Positions 11,324 to 22,384 of a stretch of 64,000 nt of DNA are shown in pieces. Positions within the stretch are counted from its first letter, which is position 1. Every line of letters starts with the position of its first letter. Position numbers and translations under genes: made by a program. The DNA is taken from the NCBI RefSeq assembly GCF_949628215.1, contig NC_134287.1, forward strand, positions 23,815,501 through 23,879,500, given 5' to 3'. The notes beneath the pieces are model-generated. The model saw nothing but the letters and a program-made list of their open reading frames with translations. It did no database searches and was not told the DNA's origin. The DNA is from Phalacrocorax aristotelis (lineage: Eukaryota > Chordata > Aves > Suliformes > Phalacrocoracidae).

Positions 11324-11886
11324 TGTTACCGAAAAACGCGTTAAAATCGGAAACGACTCCTCAACACCAATTTAGTATTAAAGAGCAGGCATTCTTTATT
11401 CGCGGCGCCGGATGCACGGGGAATCGCTCCTCCTGGCGTGCGTACCTCACGCACCTTTCCCGTACAATTTGTAGATCAATGTTTTACGTATTCATACATA
11501 TTCATTATTGTCCTGTCTGCTGATTGGTACAAACTTGCTCGTTCCGTATGTAAATCGCTGCGCAGGCTCGGTTGTCCTCTTCCGTTGTTATCTTCTGTTA
11601 CTTGGGTCGGTGGTGGTCTGTGAGTCGGTGGTCGCGATCTCCCCCTGCCGGAATTACCTTTTAGCTTCTCGGCTCTTACTCTTGGCAGTCTTGGCTAGTT
11701 TTCTCAGTCCGCTAAGCGAAACAGCGTTTTTTCATCCTTTTCTGACAGAAGCACGTTGTCTGTTGTTCTGTTCGCATTAATGATCGCCTACGGACTAAAA
11801 TGCAGATCGACAGATACGCTGATTGGTACGCTCCATGTTCCCGTAATGGAACACCGTCTCTGGTTGATTTCATCACTTTGGTTACA
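11324..11886 (-). mobile_element. 3' LTR of provirus copy 1
   Basis: Starts TGTAACC (minus strand, at 11886) and ends GGTAACA at 11324; 563 bp. It keeps AATAAA on the minus strand at 11395-11400, a candidate poly(A) signal. By eye it differs from the partner LTR at about two dozen positions and lacks about 20 bp in two small indels. Confidence 0.92.
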
Positions 11887-11894
11887 TTTCCCCT
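11887..11894 (-). other. Candidate polypurine tract, provirus copy 1
   Basis: AGGGGAAA on the minus strand, directly abutting the 3' LTR. Confidence 0.6.
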
Positions 11895-11960
11895 GTTTGG
11901 AAGTTCTGAAATAATAATTTTCTCAATACTTCCATCCTAGATCAATAATATTCCACTATG

Positions 11961-14900
11961 TCAGTTTAGTGTTTGCTTCATGTTCTGAAATTTTTCACTT
12001 GATTGTGGTCTCCAGGGTGTATGCAGGTCCCATTTTCTACCCAAAATTTTATTAATTTGTTGAAGTACCTCTGCAAAAAAATGTGGTGCTCTATCAGAGG
12101 ACATTCCCGTTGGCACTCTAAATCTTGGTATTATTTCCTTCAGCAACGTCTTAACTACTACTCTAGCTTTGTCGGTGCAGCACGAGAAAGCTGCTGGCCA
12201 TCTAGAAAATTTGTCAATCAGCACTGACAAATACTGCTATATCTATTTTGTCTGGGTAACTCAGAGAACTTAATTTGCTAATAATTTCCGGGAGCATTTT
12301 TTGTTTTGTTACTCCTAAAGGTTGTTTCCTTTGGTTCAGGGGATTATTTCTAGGACAGATTGGACACTTAGCTACTATGGGTTTAACTATTCTTGTCGTG
12401 CCTACACACGCTACAGATGTTTTTAAACTCAAAACCGTAGCGCCTACAGCCTAATGTGTTTGCTCATGGTTTTCTTTTGCAAGTTCTGTCATAACTTGTG
12501 GGGTGGTTGTTGTTATTACTTGTTTTTCTGGTGTTACCTACCATCTCTCTGTGTTTTGTGATGCTTCCAATTGTTCTGCTAATTGCTCATCCAATTTATT
12601 ATATCTCGGTTTCAACTTTGGAATTCTGATCTGTTTTACTGGTACTAGTGCAAGGATACCTTGCTCTGCAGTCCTCTTTGCAGCTTTATCGGTCAGTCGT
12701 TTGCTTATGTTTACAGCCGTCTGGCCAAATTGATGAGCTTTGCAACGCTTTACCGCCACTTCTTTTGGTTTCTGCACGTCTTCCGGAAGTTGGAGAATTT
12801 CTTCTTTATGCTGTATTGATGATTCTTGGGCTGATGGCAGTCCTTTCTCCTTCCCAATAGCTCCATGATCGTGGATCACACCAAATGCACGTTTGGAATC
12901 AGTCTAGATATTTATCCTTTGTCCTTCTGCCATTCGCAGAGCTCGCTTCAATGCTACCAATACTGCTTTCTGTGCTGAGGTGTTTGCAGGCAGCACCCCT
13001 GACTCCGTTCCCTCGGCGGCGATAACGACAGCATATCCGGCCATTCGCTTCTCTTCTCGCCCAGAGCTTCTTCCATCTGTAAACAACTCCAGATCAGGAT
13101 TTTCCCAGAGGTTTGTGTCTCAGGTCTGGTCTGCTGGAATAGACTTGTTCAATAGTTAGCAAGCGATCGTGTTCTAAATTGTCCGTAAGGTTTTCTGTTG
13201 TTAAAAACATAGCAGGATTCAGTATAGCAGTAGTCTTCGATTCCACATCGTCTTGTTCTAACAGAACAACTTGATATTTCAACATTCTGCTAAGGGATAG
13301 CCAACGACCCCCCTTTTGTTCTAAAACAGTCACCGCTATGTGCGGGACATATACTGTCATCTTCTGTCCCATTGTTAACTTTGGGGCTTCCCGGATCGGC
13401 AGCGCTGTTGTTGCTACTGCCCGTAAACACCTAGGCCATCTTTTACTCGCGTGGTCAGGTTGTTTGGAGAAGTAGCCCACAGGTCTCTTCCGGGTTCCCA
13501 GTCGCTGTGTCAGCACTCCAAGGGCTAAATGTTGTCTTTCGTGGACAAACAACTCAAAAGGTTTAGCGAAATCAGGTAGGCCTAATGCAGGGGCCATCAT
13601 CGAGGCTCTTTTCAGTTCTTTGAATGCCGTTTGGCATCCGGGCGTCCAGGTTAAATATTTATCCTTTTGAGTCTTTCAATGCCTCAAATAATGGTTTTAC
13701 ATACAGTCTATAGTTCAGAATCCAGAGCTGATGCTATTTCATTGTTTTCAGAAAAGCTCTCAGTTCCTTCGGGCTGCTAGGTTCGGGAATTTGACAAATA
13801 GTTTCTTTCTTTTCACTTTCTAATTGTCTTTGTCTTTGAGATATTTCAAATCCTAAATAAATGGCTGCTTCTTTTCCTATTTGGGTTTTGTTTCTGGAAA
13901 CTCCGCATCTTCCTTGGCCCAGAAAATTTAAAAATTTCAAAACATTTTTCTTTACTTTGTGCCGCTATCAGAATGTCATCCGCATTCTGTAACAAGATGC
14001 CTCTCCCTGGGTTCTGTTTTTTCTATATCTCTAATTTTTTTTTGCCAGCTGAGTCTCAAGTATCGTAGGACTATTTTTAAATCCTTGTGGAAGTACGGTC
14101 CATGGTAGCTGTGTCTTTCATTCTGTGGTGGGGCTTTCCCATTGCAAAGCAAATAGGCTTTGACTTTTTATGCCTGGAGGTATGCAAAAGAAGGCGTCCT
14201 TCAAATCTAGTACAGTAAACCATTTATGCTCCTCCTTTAAAAGAGGTCAGTAAAGTGTATGGATTAGCTACTACCGGATGTATATCTTGGACCACCTGAT
14301 TTATAGCCCTTAAATCGTGAACTAGCTAATACTCTTTGCCTCTAGATTTCTTTACTGGCGACACAGGAGTACTATATTCTGATTCACATTCCACTAAAAG
14401 CTCATATTCTGAAAAATTTTATAATTAACTTCTGTAATCCTTTTCGAGCCTCTCGCTTAATAGGGTATTGTTTTTGTCTTACGGGCTTGGCTCCAGGCTT
14501 TAAGGTTACTTTTACCGGCTCTGCCCACTTAGATCGCTCCGGAGCTCCGCTGGCTCAAACCAAAGGAATTACTACGTTTTCCACTTCCTCGGGAACCCGT
14601 TCCTCCCTGGAGGAATCCTGTAACATAAACGCTCTCGCCTCTGTGGCTTTTGATTCTGGTATTAGTGATTTAATCTCTCCATCTTTAAAAGTTACTTGAG
14701 CATCTAATTGACCTAATAGATCTCGTCATAACAGAGGCAGTGGACATTCAGGCATATGCAGAAACTGGTGAGTTGCCCATTGCTTCTCCAATTTAAACTT
14801 TAATGGCTCTGAGAGGGGCTAATTTTTCTTTGCCCTGTTGCGCTAGCAACATCTACTGATTTATGATCAAATTTCTCTTCACGTGTATTCAATACCAAAT

Positions 14901-14997
14901 AAGTGGCTCCCGTATCTACCAAAAATTCTATTTCTTCATTCCGTAGCTTCAGTGTAACCAGGTGTTCAGCTAGGGTTGATTCCCCGGTCTCCTTCAT
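11961..14997 (-). pseudogene. pro-pol remnant (protease, RT, RNase H, integrase), provirus copy 1
   Basis: Fragments in order on the minus strand. Protease 14800-14997 has the active-site phrase LVDTGA. Reverse transcriptase covers about 13600-14350: the LPQGFKNSP motif is near 14040-14100, and the catalytic YxDD box reads NADD at 13975-13986, so the tyrosine is lost. RT thumb is at 13734-13940 and connection at 13094-13600. RNase H pieces at 12904-13086 (FTDGRSS) and 12538-12879 follow. Integrase has a zinc-finger part at 12214-12432 (CPICP) and a core at 11961-12230 (SSDRAPHF keeps a catalytic Asp). Frameshifts or stops separate the fragments. The integrase C-terminus and all of env are absent. 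Inactive. Confidence 0.85.
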
Positions 14998-15016
14998 GCC
15001 AAGCTACTTCAAGCAT

Positions 15017-15947
15017 TTAACCCAGATCTCTGGATTCAGGTTGTTCTAGTTTCTGAAGGTTGTTTTCTCTCCCCCCGCCCCCATCTGGGGCTGATTGTCT
15101 TATGAATATAGAGACCAGCTGAATTGCTTTTTCTGGTTTTTCTGGGTTCAAATGAGTATATTTTCTGGTGGTCACCTTCAGTCTTTCCATAAAGGCTGAA
15201 GGGGACTCACTTAATTCTTGTCTCACTTCATAAATTTTGACCAATTTATTGCTTTTGGCATTGCTTGTCTTACTCCAAATAAAATCTCTCTCTGACATCT
15301 AGTCAACATTCCCCTGGGTCCTGGCTGATTAGGGTCCCACTCGGGATTTGTAGATGGAAAATTCTTATTCATTGTTCTCTGTAAATTCCCGTTAGCATGT
15401 GCTCCCTGCACCTGCCTTCTGGCTGTATTCCATACTATTTTCTTGTCAGTTTCATCAAGCGAAGTATCCAGTATCACAAGTAGAGCAACACTCTTTCAAG
15501 TTCTCACCACGTTTTCCTCTTTTCAGAAACATTGCCGTAGAATCTTGTGGACATACCTCACGCTGTTTCTGCTGCTCGGGATGATTCCACGGTGTAAAGA
15601 ACAAATCAACATATGCCACTTCTTCCCATTTGCCTTCCCTTTTTACAAAACAACATTAATTGCAAGATGGTACGATATTGCAATGTCTCGTGTTCTGGCC
15701 ATTTGTGCCCACCTTCCAATTGATACGTTGGCCACCAATGATTGCAATATTCAATTAATGGTTTCCGAGTTAGTGGGTCACCGCCCCCGACGTCTTTCCA
15801 GTGCTTCAAAATACATCGCAAAGGTGTTCTCTGTGGGATAGGTTTCCTACTCAGTAATGCTCCCGTCTCCCAGTCGACTAGTAGTTGAGATAGTGCACTA
15901 TCACAACTACTAGTCAGAGGGACTCCAACCCCCGTTAGAGGTCTCAC
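15017..15947 (-). pseudogene. gag remnant (matrix and capsid regions), provirus copy 1
   Basis: Three overlapping minus-strand fragments lie in different frames: 15606-15947 (matrix-like), 15223-15477 and 15017-15298 (capsid-like, with the stretch ESPSAFMERLK typical of gammaretroviral capsid). Frameshifts separate them, so no continuous Gag can be made. About 400 bases of leader lie between the matrix fragment and the PBS, and a 40-bp palindrome sits at 15876-15915. I see no convincing zinc knuckle downstream. Assignment rests on resemblance to gammaretroviral Gag. Confidence 0.75.
15876..15915. other. 40-bp near-perfect palindrome in the provirus, copy 1
   Basis: Arms GACTAGTAGTTGAGATAGTG and CACTATCACAACTACTAGTC, one mismatch, centre GTG|CAC. 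About 430 bases inside the PBS, at the start of the gag remnant. Possible RNA hairpin or dimer-linkage element. Confidence 0.85.
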
Positions 15948-16347
15948 TGGAAATCTGCCACTGGGATCTGTAGCCCCCTGCTAGATATCCCTGGAGACTT
16001 CAACCCCCTGTTGAAGACTCCCCTACCCTCGGGTCCCGCTCCACAGGCTTTCGCCTAGCAGAGACTTACCAACCGAGGCACCTCTTGGCCCCGACCCTGC
16101 GTGGCTTTCGCCGCGCCTTACGGGCAGGCCTGTGGGACTCAAACCTGCTATCCTATCCTATGTGGGAAACTAACCCCACGTATTATTCTACCTAAGTTTC
16201 TTCTTCAAAGAATGCCTTGTTTACCTCAATCCAGGGGATCTTGCTCAGAATTCTCTGGCCCGGGGATCGGAAGCTCTCCCGGAGAATTCCTCGGGGCCGG
16301 CTGCAGGTCCCACGATCCCACGGATCCGTCGAGATTCAAAAGCAGGT

Positions 16348-16364
16348 TCCCACCTGGGGTGCCA
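16348..16364 (-). other. Candidate primer-binding site, provirus copy 1
   Basis: TGGCACCCCAGGTGGGA on the minus strand, 4 bases inside the 5' LTR and starting with the expected TGG. I could not assign the tRNA with confidence. Confidence 0.6.
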
Positions 16365-16368
16365 AAAC

Positions 16369-16946
16369 TGTTACCGAAAAACGCGTTAAAATCGGAAACG
16401 ACTCCTCAACACCAATTTAGTATTAAAGAGCAGGCATTCTATATTCACGGCGCCGGATGCACGGGGGATCGCTCCTCCTGGCGTGCGTACCTCACGCACC
16501 TTTCCTGTACAATTTGTAGATGAAAATTTTACATACTCATACATAGTCATTATTGTCTTGTCTAGCGATGGGTACAAACTTGCTCGTTCCGTATGTCAAT
16601 CACTGCGCAGGCTCGGTTGTCCTCTTCCGTTGTTCTCTTCTGAGTAGGTGGTGTTACTTGGGTCGGTGGTGGTCTGTGAGTCGGTGGTCGCGATCTCCCC
16701 CTGCCGGAATTACCTTTTAGCTTCTCGGCTCTTACTCTTGGCAGTCTTGGCTAGTTTTCTCAGTCCGCTAAGCGAAACCGCGTTTTGTCATCCTTTTCTG
16801 ACAGAAGCATGTTGTCTGTTGTTCTGCTGACATTAACGATCGCCTAGGCACTAAAATGCAGATCGACAGGTGCGCTGATTGGTACGCTCCATGTTCCCGT
16901 AATGGAACACCGTCTCTGGTTGGTTGATTTCATCGCTTTGGTTACA
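16369..16946 (-). mobile_element. 5' LTR of provirus copy 1
   Basis: 578 bp with the same terminal TGTAACC/GGTAACA. The AATAAA of the other LTR reads AATATA here. A PBS candidate follows inside after a 4-base spacer. Confidence 0.92.
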
Positions 16947-18100
16947 CCTGTTCCTGTTGTTCAGTTTCTTCTTTTTTGGCTTTGTGTGATTCTCTCTGTG
17001 ATTCTGTTTTTCTCTGCCTCGCTTTTCCCAGCTCCCCGTCCCTCACTTTTAATGCCCGTTATCCTTCACCAGCACACTCTCCCTTGGTTCCCATCCTCGT
17101 TTCTGAATTCCTCCTGCTTTGCCACGTAGCCCGTGACTTTTTTCTTAATCTCTCTCTGTCTGCCTCAACGCTCCCCCCGTGCTTTTTAATTCGTCTTCTC
17201 TGCTCTGTACCCTGCTACTGTTCTTGCCTTTCTGAGTTCTTCTCTGTCCAGCTCCCTTTCCCTATTCATGAATTCCTGTTCTTCCTGCAGCCACCGCTGT
17301 TCCCTGTGACCTCCATCTCTCTCTGTCCAGCTCCCTGTCCCTAGGTTTTAATTCCTGCCTCTGCCCGCTGTAGCCTGTCTAGATGTTTCTCTCGGCCTCT
17401 CTCTCTGTCCGGCTCCCTCTCTCTGTGTTCTAATTCCACGTTCTCTGTCACGTGGACCCGTGCTATTTGTTTGTCCTCATCTCTCTCTGTCCAGCTCCTT
17501 GCTGCGATGTTTTATTTCCTCATTTCCTCCCTCTCTGTCTTTGTAGCCCATTGCTGTTGGTTTGTTTTTTTCTTTTTTTTCACTTGTTTCTTCATGTGTC
17601 TCTGTCTGCCTCCCAGTCCCTGATCTTTAATTCCTCCTTCCCTGTAGGCCGCTGTTCCTTTTTTCCATTCTACATTGTGTTCTCTTTGGTCTCGTGTTCT
17701 TATTCATTGATTCCCTCCTCGCTGCCCTGTGGCTTGTCCCCATTTTATTGTTGCTTCTCTCTCCCTCTCTCTGGCTTCTTGCCCCTGTTTTTAAAATTCC
17801 TCCCTCTCTTCTCTCTTCCCTGTAGGCCGTGTGATCTTTAGCCTTTCTCCATGTCTTTCTGCCCATCTCTCTGTGTCTATTCATTAATTCTTCCCTCTCT
17901 GCCCTGTAGCCTGTAGCTTCTGTCCTTTCTCCATCTTGCTGTCCCTGGCTCCCGCGTGACCCTATGCTAGAATTGTTTCTCTCTTCTCTCCGTACGCATT
18001 GCGATTCCTTTTGCTCTCTGTCTCCCTTTGGTTTTTTTCTTTTTTTTTTTTCTGGCTCCCTGTCCCTAATTCTTAATTCTCTGCCTTCTCGTGCCCCATG
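16947..18100. repeat. Pyrimidine-rich degenerate tandem repeat, right part, copy 1
   Basis: Continues the array broken by the provirus, with phrases such as CTCTCTGTCCAGCTCCCTGT, TTTTTAATTCCT and CCCTGTAGCC. Open frames on either strand reflect base bias, so no gene is called. Confidence 0.75.
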
Positions 18101-18260
18101 GTTTGTTCTGTGGGGTTCTCTCGCGGTTCCCTCGCAGTTCCCTCCAGTCCATACTGGGCTATATTGGTCTAGTCCATACTGGGCTATATTGGTCTGTCCC
18201 GGCTTCCTCCCACTTCTTTCCCAGTGCCTCACAGTAGGTCCCGGTTCCGTCCATGGGATG
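18101..18260. repeat. Minisatellite-derived tail of unit copy 1
   Basis: CACTTCTTTCCCAGTGCCTC and GTTCCGTCC resemble the C-rich half of the flanking higher-order minisatellite. TCCATACTGGGCTATATTGG occurs twice. It leads straight into the 11-bp array. Confidence 0.7.
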
Positions 18261-21200
18261 AACTGTGAGGCAACTGTGAGGCAACTGTGAGGCAACTGTG
18301 AGGCAACTGTGAGGCAACTGTGAGGCAACTGTGAGGCAACTGTGAGGCAACTGTGAGGCAACTGTGAGGCAACTGTGAGGCAACTGTGAGGCAACTGTGA
18401 GGCAACTGTGAGGCAACTGTGAGGCAACTGTGAGGCAACTGTGAGGCAACTGTGAGGCAACTGTGAGGCAACTGTGAGGCAACTGTGAGGCAACTGTGAG
18501 GCAACTGTGAGGCAACTGTGAGGCAACTGTGAGGCAACTGTGAGGCAACTGTGAGGCAACTGTGAGGCAACTGTGAGGCAACTGTGAGGCAACTGTGAGG
18601 CAACTGTGAGGCAACTGTGAGGCAACTGTGAGGCAACTGTGAGGCAACTGTGAGGCAACTGTGAGGCAACTGTGAGGCAACTGTGAGGCAACTGTGAGGC
18701 AACTGTGAGGCAACTGTGAGGCAACTGTGAGGCAACTGTGAGGCAACTGTGAGGCAACTGTGAGGCAACTGTGAGGCAACTGTGAGGCAACTGTGAGGCA
18801 ACTGTGAGGCAACTGTGAGGCAACTGTGAGGCAACTGTGAGGCAACTGTGAGGCAACTGTGAGGCAACTGTGAGGCAACTGTGAGGCAACTGTGAGGCAA
18901 CTGTGAGGCAACTGTGAGGCAACTGTGAGGCAACTGTGAGGCAACTGTGAGGCAACTGTGAGGCAACTGTGAGGCAACTGTGAGGCAACTGTGAGGCAAC
19001 TGTGAGGCAACTGTGAGGCAACTGTGAGGCAACTGTGAGGCAACTGTGAGGCAACTGTGAGGCAACTGTGAGGCAACTGTGAGGCAACTGTGAGGCAACT
19101 GTGAGGCAACTGTGAGGCAACTGTGAGGCAACTGTGAGGCAACTGTGAGGCAACTGTGAGGCAACTGTGAGGCAACTGTGAGGCAACTGTGAGGCAACTG
19201 TGAGGCAACTGTGAGGCAACTGTGAGGCAACTGTGAGGCAACTGTGAGGCAACTGTGAGGCAACTGTGAGGCAACTGTGAGGCAACTGTGAGGCAACTGT
19301 GAGGCAACTGTGAGGCAACTGTGAGGCAACTGTGAGGCAACTGTGAGGCAACTGTGAGGCAACTGTGAGGCAACTGTGAGGCAACTGTGAGGCAACTGTG
19401 AGGCAACTGTGAGGCAACTGTGAGGCAACTGTGAGGCAACTGTGAGGCAACTGTGAGGCAACTGTGAGGCAACTGTGAGGCAACTGTGAGGCAACTGTGA
19501 GGCAACTGTGAGGCAACTGTGAGGCAACTGTGAGGCAACTGTGAGGCAACTGTGAGGCAACTGTGAGGCAACTGTGAGGCAACTGTGAGGCAACTGTGAG
19601 GCAACTGTGAGGCAACTGTGAGGCAACTGTGAGGCAACTGTGAGGCAACTGTGAGGCAACTGTGAGGCAACTGTGAGGCAACTGTGAGGCAACTGTGAGG
19701 CAACTGTGAGGCAACTGTGAGGCAACTGTGAGGCAACTGTGAGGCAACTGTGAGGCAACTGTGAGGCAACTGTGAGGCAACTGTGAGGCAACTGTGAGGC
19801 AACTGTGAGGCAACTGTGAGGCAACTGTGAGGCAACTGTGAGGCAACTGTGAGGCAACTGTGAGGCAACTGTGAGGCAACTGTGAGGCAACTGTGAGGCA
19901 ACTGTGAGGCAACTGTGAGGCAACTGTGAGGCAACTGTGAGGCAACTGTGAGGCAACTGTGAGGCAACTGTGAGGCAACTGTGAGGCAACTGTGAGGCAA
20001 CTGTGAGGCAACTGTGAGGCAACTGTGAGGCAACTGTGAGGCAACTGTGAGGCAACTGTGAGGCAACTGTGAGGCAACTGTGAGGCAACTGTGAGGCAAC
20101 TGTGAGGCAACTGTGAGGCAACTGTGAGGCAACTGTGAGGCAACTGTGAGGCAACTGTGAGGCAACTGTGAGGCAACTGTGAGGCAACTGTGAGGCAACT
20201 GTGAGGCAACTGTGAGGCAACTGTGAGGCAACTGTGAGGCAACTGTGAGGCAACTGTGAGGCAACTGTGAGGCAACTGTGAGGCAACTGTGAGGCAACTG
20301 TGAGGCAACTGTGAGGCAACTGTGAGGCAACTGTGAGGCAACTGTGAGGCAACTGTGAGGCAACTGTGAGGCAACTGTGAGGCAACTGTGAGGCAACTGT
20401 GAGGCAACTGTGAGGCAACTGTGAGGCAACTGTGAGGCAACTGTGAGGCAACTGTGAGGCAACTGTGAGGCAACTGTGAGGCAACTGTGAGGCAACTGTG
20501 AGGCAACTGTGAGGCAACTGTGAGGCAACTGTGAGGCAACTGTGAGGCAACTGTGAGGCAACTGTGAGGCAACTGTGAGGCAACTGTGAGGCAACTGTGA
20601 GGCAACTGTGAGGCAACTGTGAGGCAACTGTGAGGCAACTGTGAGGCAACTGTGAGGCAACTGTGAGGCAACTGTGAGGCAACTGTGAGGCAACTGTGAG
20701 GCAACTGTGAGGCAACTGTGAGGCAACTGTGAGGCAACTGTGAGGCAACTGTGAGGCAACTGTGAGGCAACTGTGAGGCAACTGTGAGGCAACTGTGAGG
20801 CAACTGTGAGGCAACTGTGAGGCAACTGTGAGGCAACTGTGAGGCAACTGTGAGGCAACTGTGAGGCAACTGTGAGGCAACTGTGAGGCAACTGTGAGGC
20901 AACTGTGAGGCAACTGTGAGGCAACTGTGAGGCAACTGTGAGGCAACTGTGAGGCAACTGTGAGGCAACTGTGAGGCAACTGTGAGGCAACTGTGAGGCA
21001 ACTGTGAGGCAACTGTGAGGCAACTGTGAGGCAACTGTGAGGCAACTGTGAGGCAACTGTGAGGCAACTGTGAGGCAACTGTGAGGCAACTGTGAGGCAA
21101 CTGTGAGGCAACTGTGAGGCAACTGTGAGGCAACTGTGAGGCAACTGTGAGGCAACTGTGAGGCAACTGTGAGGCAACTGTGAGGCAACTGTGAGGCAAC

Positions 21201-22384
21201 TGTGAGGCAACTGTGAGGCAACTGTGAGGCAACTGTGAGGCAACTGTGAGGCAACTGTGAGGCAACTGTGAGGCAACTGTGAGGCAACTGTGAGGCAACT
21301 GTGAGGCAACTGTGAGGCAACTGTGAGGCAACTGTGAGGCAACTGTGAGGCAACTGTGAGGCAACTGTGAGGCAACTGTGAGGCAACTGTGAGGCAACTG
21401 TGAGGCAACTGTGAGGCAACTGTGAGGCAACTGTGAGGCAACTGTGAGGCAACTGTGAGGCAACTGTGAGGCAACTGTGAGGCAACTGTGAGGCAACTGT
21501 GAGGCAACTGTGAGGCAACTGTGAGGCAACTGTGAGGCAACTGTGAGGCAACTGTGAGGCAACTGTGAGGCAACTGTGAGGCAACTGTGAGGCAACTGTG
21601 AGGCAACTGTGAGGCAACTGTGAGGCAACTGTGAGGCAACTGTGAGGCAACTGTGAGGCAACTGTGAGGCAACTGTGAGGCAACTGTGAGGCAACTGTGA
21701 GGCAACTGTGAGGCAACTGTGAGGCAACTGTGAGGCAACTGTGAGGCAACTGTGAGGCAACTGTGAGGCAACTGTGAGGCAACTGTGAGGCAACTGTGAG
21801 GCAACTGTGAGGCAACTGTGAGGCAACTGTGAGGCAACTGTGAGGCAACTGTGAGGCAACTGTGAGGCAACTGTGAGGCAACTGTGAGGCAACTGTGAGG
21901 CAACTGTGAGGCAACTGTGAGGCAACTGTGAGGCAACTGTGAGGCAACTGTGAGGCAACTGTGAGGCAACTGTGAGGCAACTGTGAGGCAACTGTGAGGC
22001 AACTGTGAGGCAACTGTGAGGCAACTGTGAGGCAACTGTGAGGCAACTGTGAGGCAACTGTGAGGCAACTGTGAGGCAACTGTGAGGCAACTGTGAGGCA
22101 ACTGTGAGGCAACTGTGAGGCAACTGTGAGGCAACTGTGAGGCAACTGTGAGGCAACTGTGAGGCAACTGTGAGGCAACTGTGAGGCAACTGTGAGGCAA
22201 CTGTGAGGCAACTGTGAGGCAACTGTGAGGCAACTGTGAGGCAACTGTGAGGCAACTGTGAGGCAACTGTGAGGCAACTGTGAGGCAACTGTGAGGCAAC
22301 TGTGAGGCAACTGTGAGGCAACTGTGAGGCAACTGTGAGGCAACTGTGAGGCAACTGTGAGGCAACTGTGAGGCAACTGTGAGG
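18261..22384. repeat. Perfect 11-bp tandem array, about 375 copies (GAGGCAACTGT)
   Basis: 4124 bp = 374 x 11 + 10, so there is no net indel. I saw no substituted copy. The minus strand has no stop in any frame, because 11 is not a multiple of 3 and all three frames cycle through the same 11 codons (peptide period PHSCLTVASQL). This explains the 1300-1600-codon open frames here. They are repeat artefacts, not genes. Confidence 0.97.

Larger units (their letters stand above)
11324..16946 (-). mobile_element. Defective gammaretrovirus-like endogenous provirus, copy 1
   Basis: Two LTRs with TG...CA ends flank gag, protease and polymerase remnants, all on the minus strand. The 4-bp target duplication CCTG is at 11320-11323 and 16947-16950. 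Four bases is typical of gammaretrovirus-like (class I) elements, and the gag and pol remnants look gammaretroviral. Total length is about 5.6 kb. Integrase remnants end at about 11961, only about 75 bp from the 3' LTR, so env is missing. Frameshifts and stops break every gene, so the element cannot be autonomous. It sits inside the pyrimidine-rich repeat, antisense to the candidate small gene. Confidence 0.92.
8507..18260. repeat. Amplified unit, copy 1 (about 9.75 kb)
   Basis: The left edge is where similarity with copies 2-4 begins (GGGCGGCCCCCCGGGCCCC). Left of it lies unique DNA, not an 11-bp array, so this is the ancestral outer boundary. Contents in order: CpG island, CTCF-like site, ZNF143-like pair, candidate small gene, pyrimidine-rich repeat, antisense provirus, more pyrimidine-rich repeat, minisatellite-derived tail. 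The 11-bp array follows at once. The other copies differ by only scattered substitutions and small indels. Confidence 0.95.

Noticed and set aside
11887-12000. Remnant env gene of the provirus
   Set aside because: Only about 75 bp separate the integrase remnant from the 3' LTR.
16348-16364. Naming the primer tRNA of the provirus
   Set aside because: The 17-base PBS candidate does not clearly match any tRNA 3' end I could recall with certainty.
18261-22384. CRISPR array
   Set aside because: Repeats are contiguous without spacers, and the context is eukaryotic.
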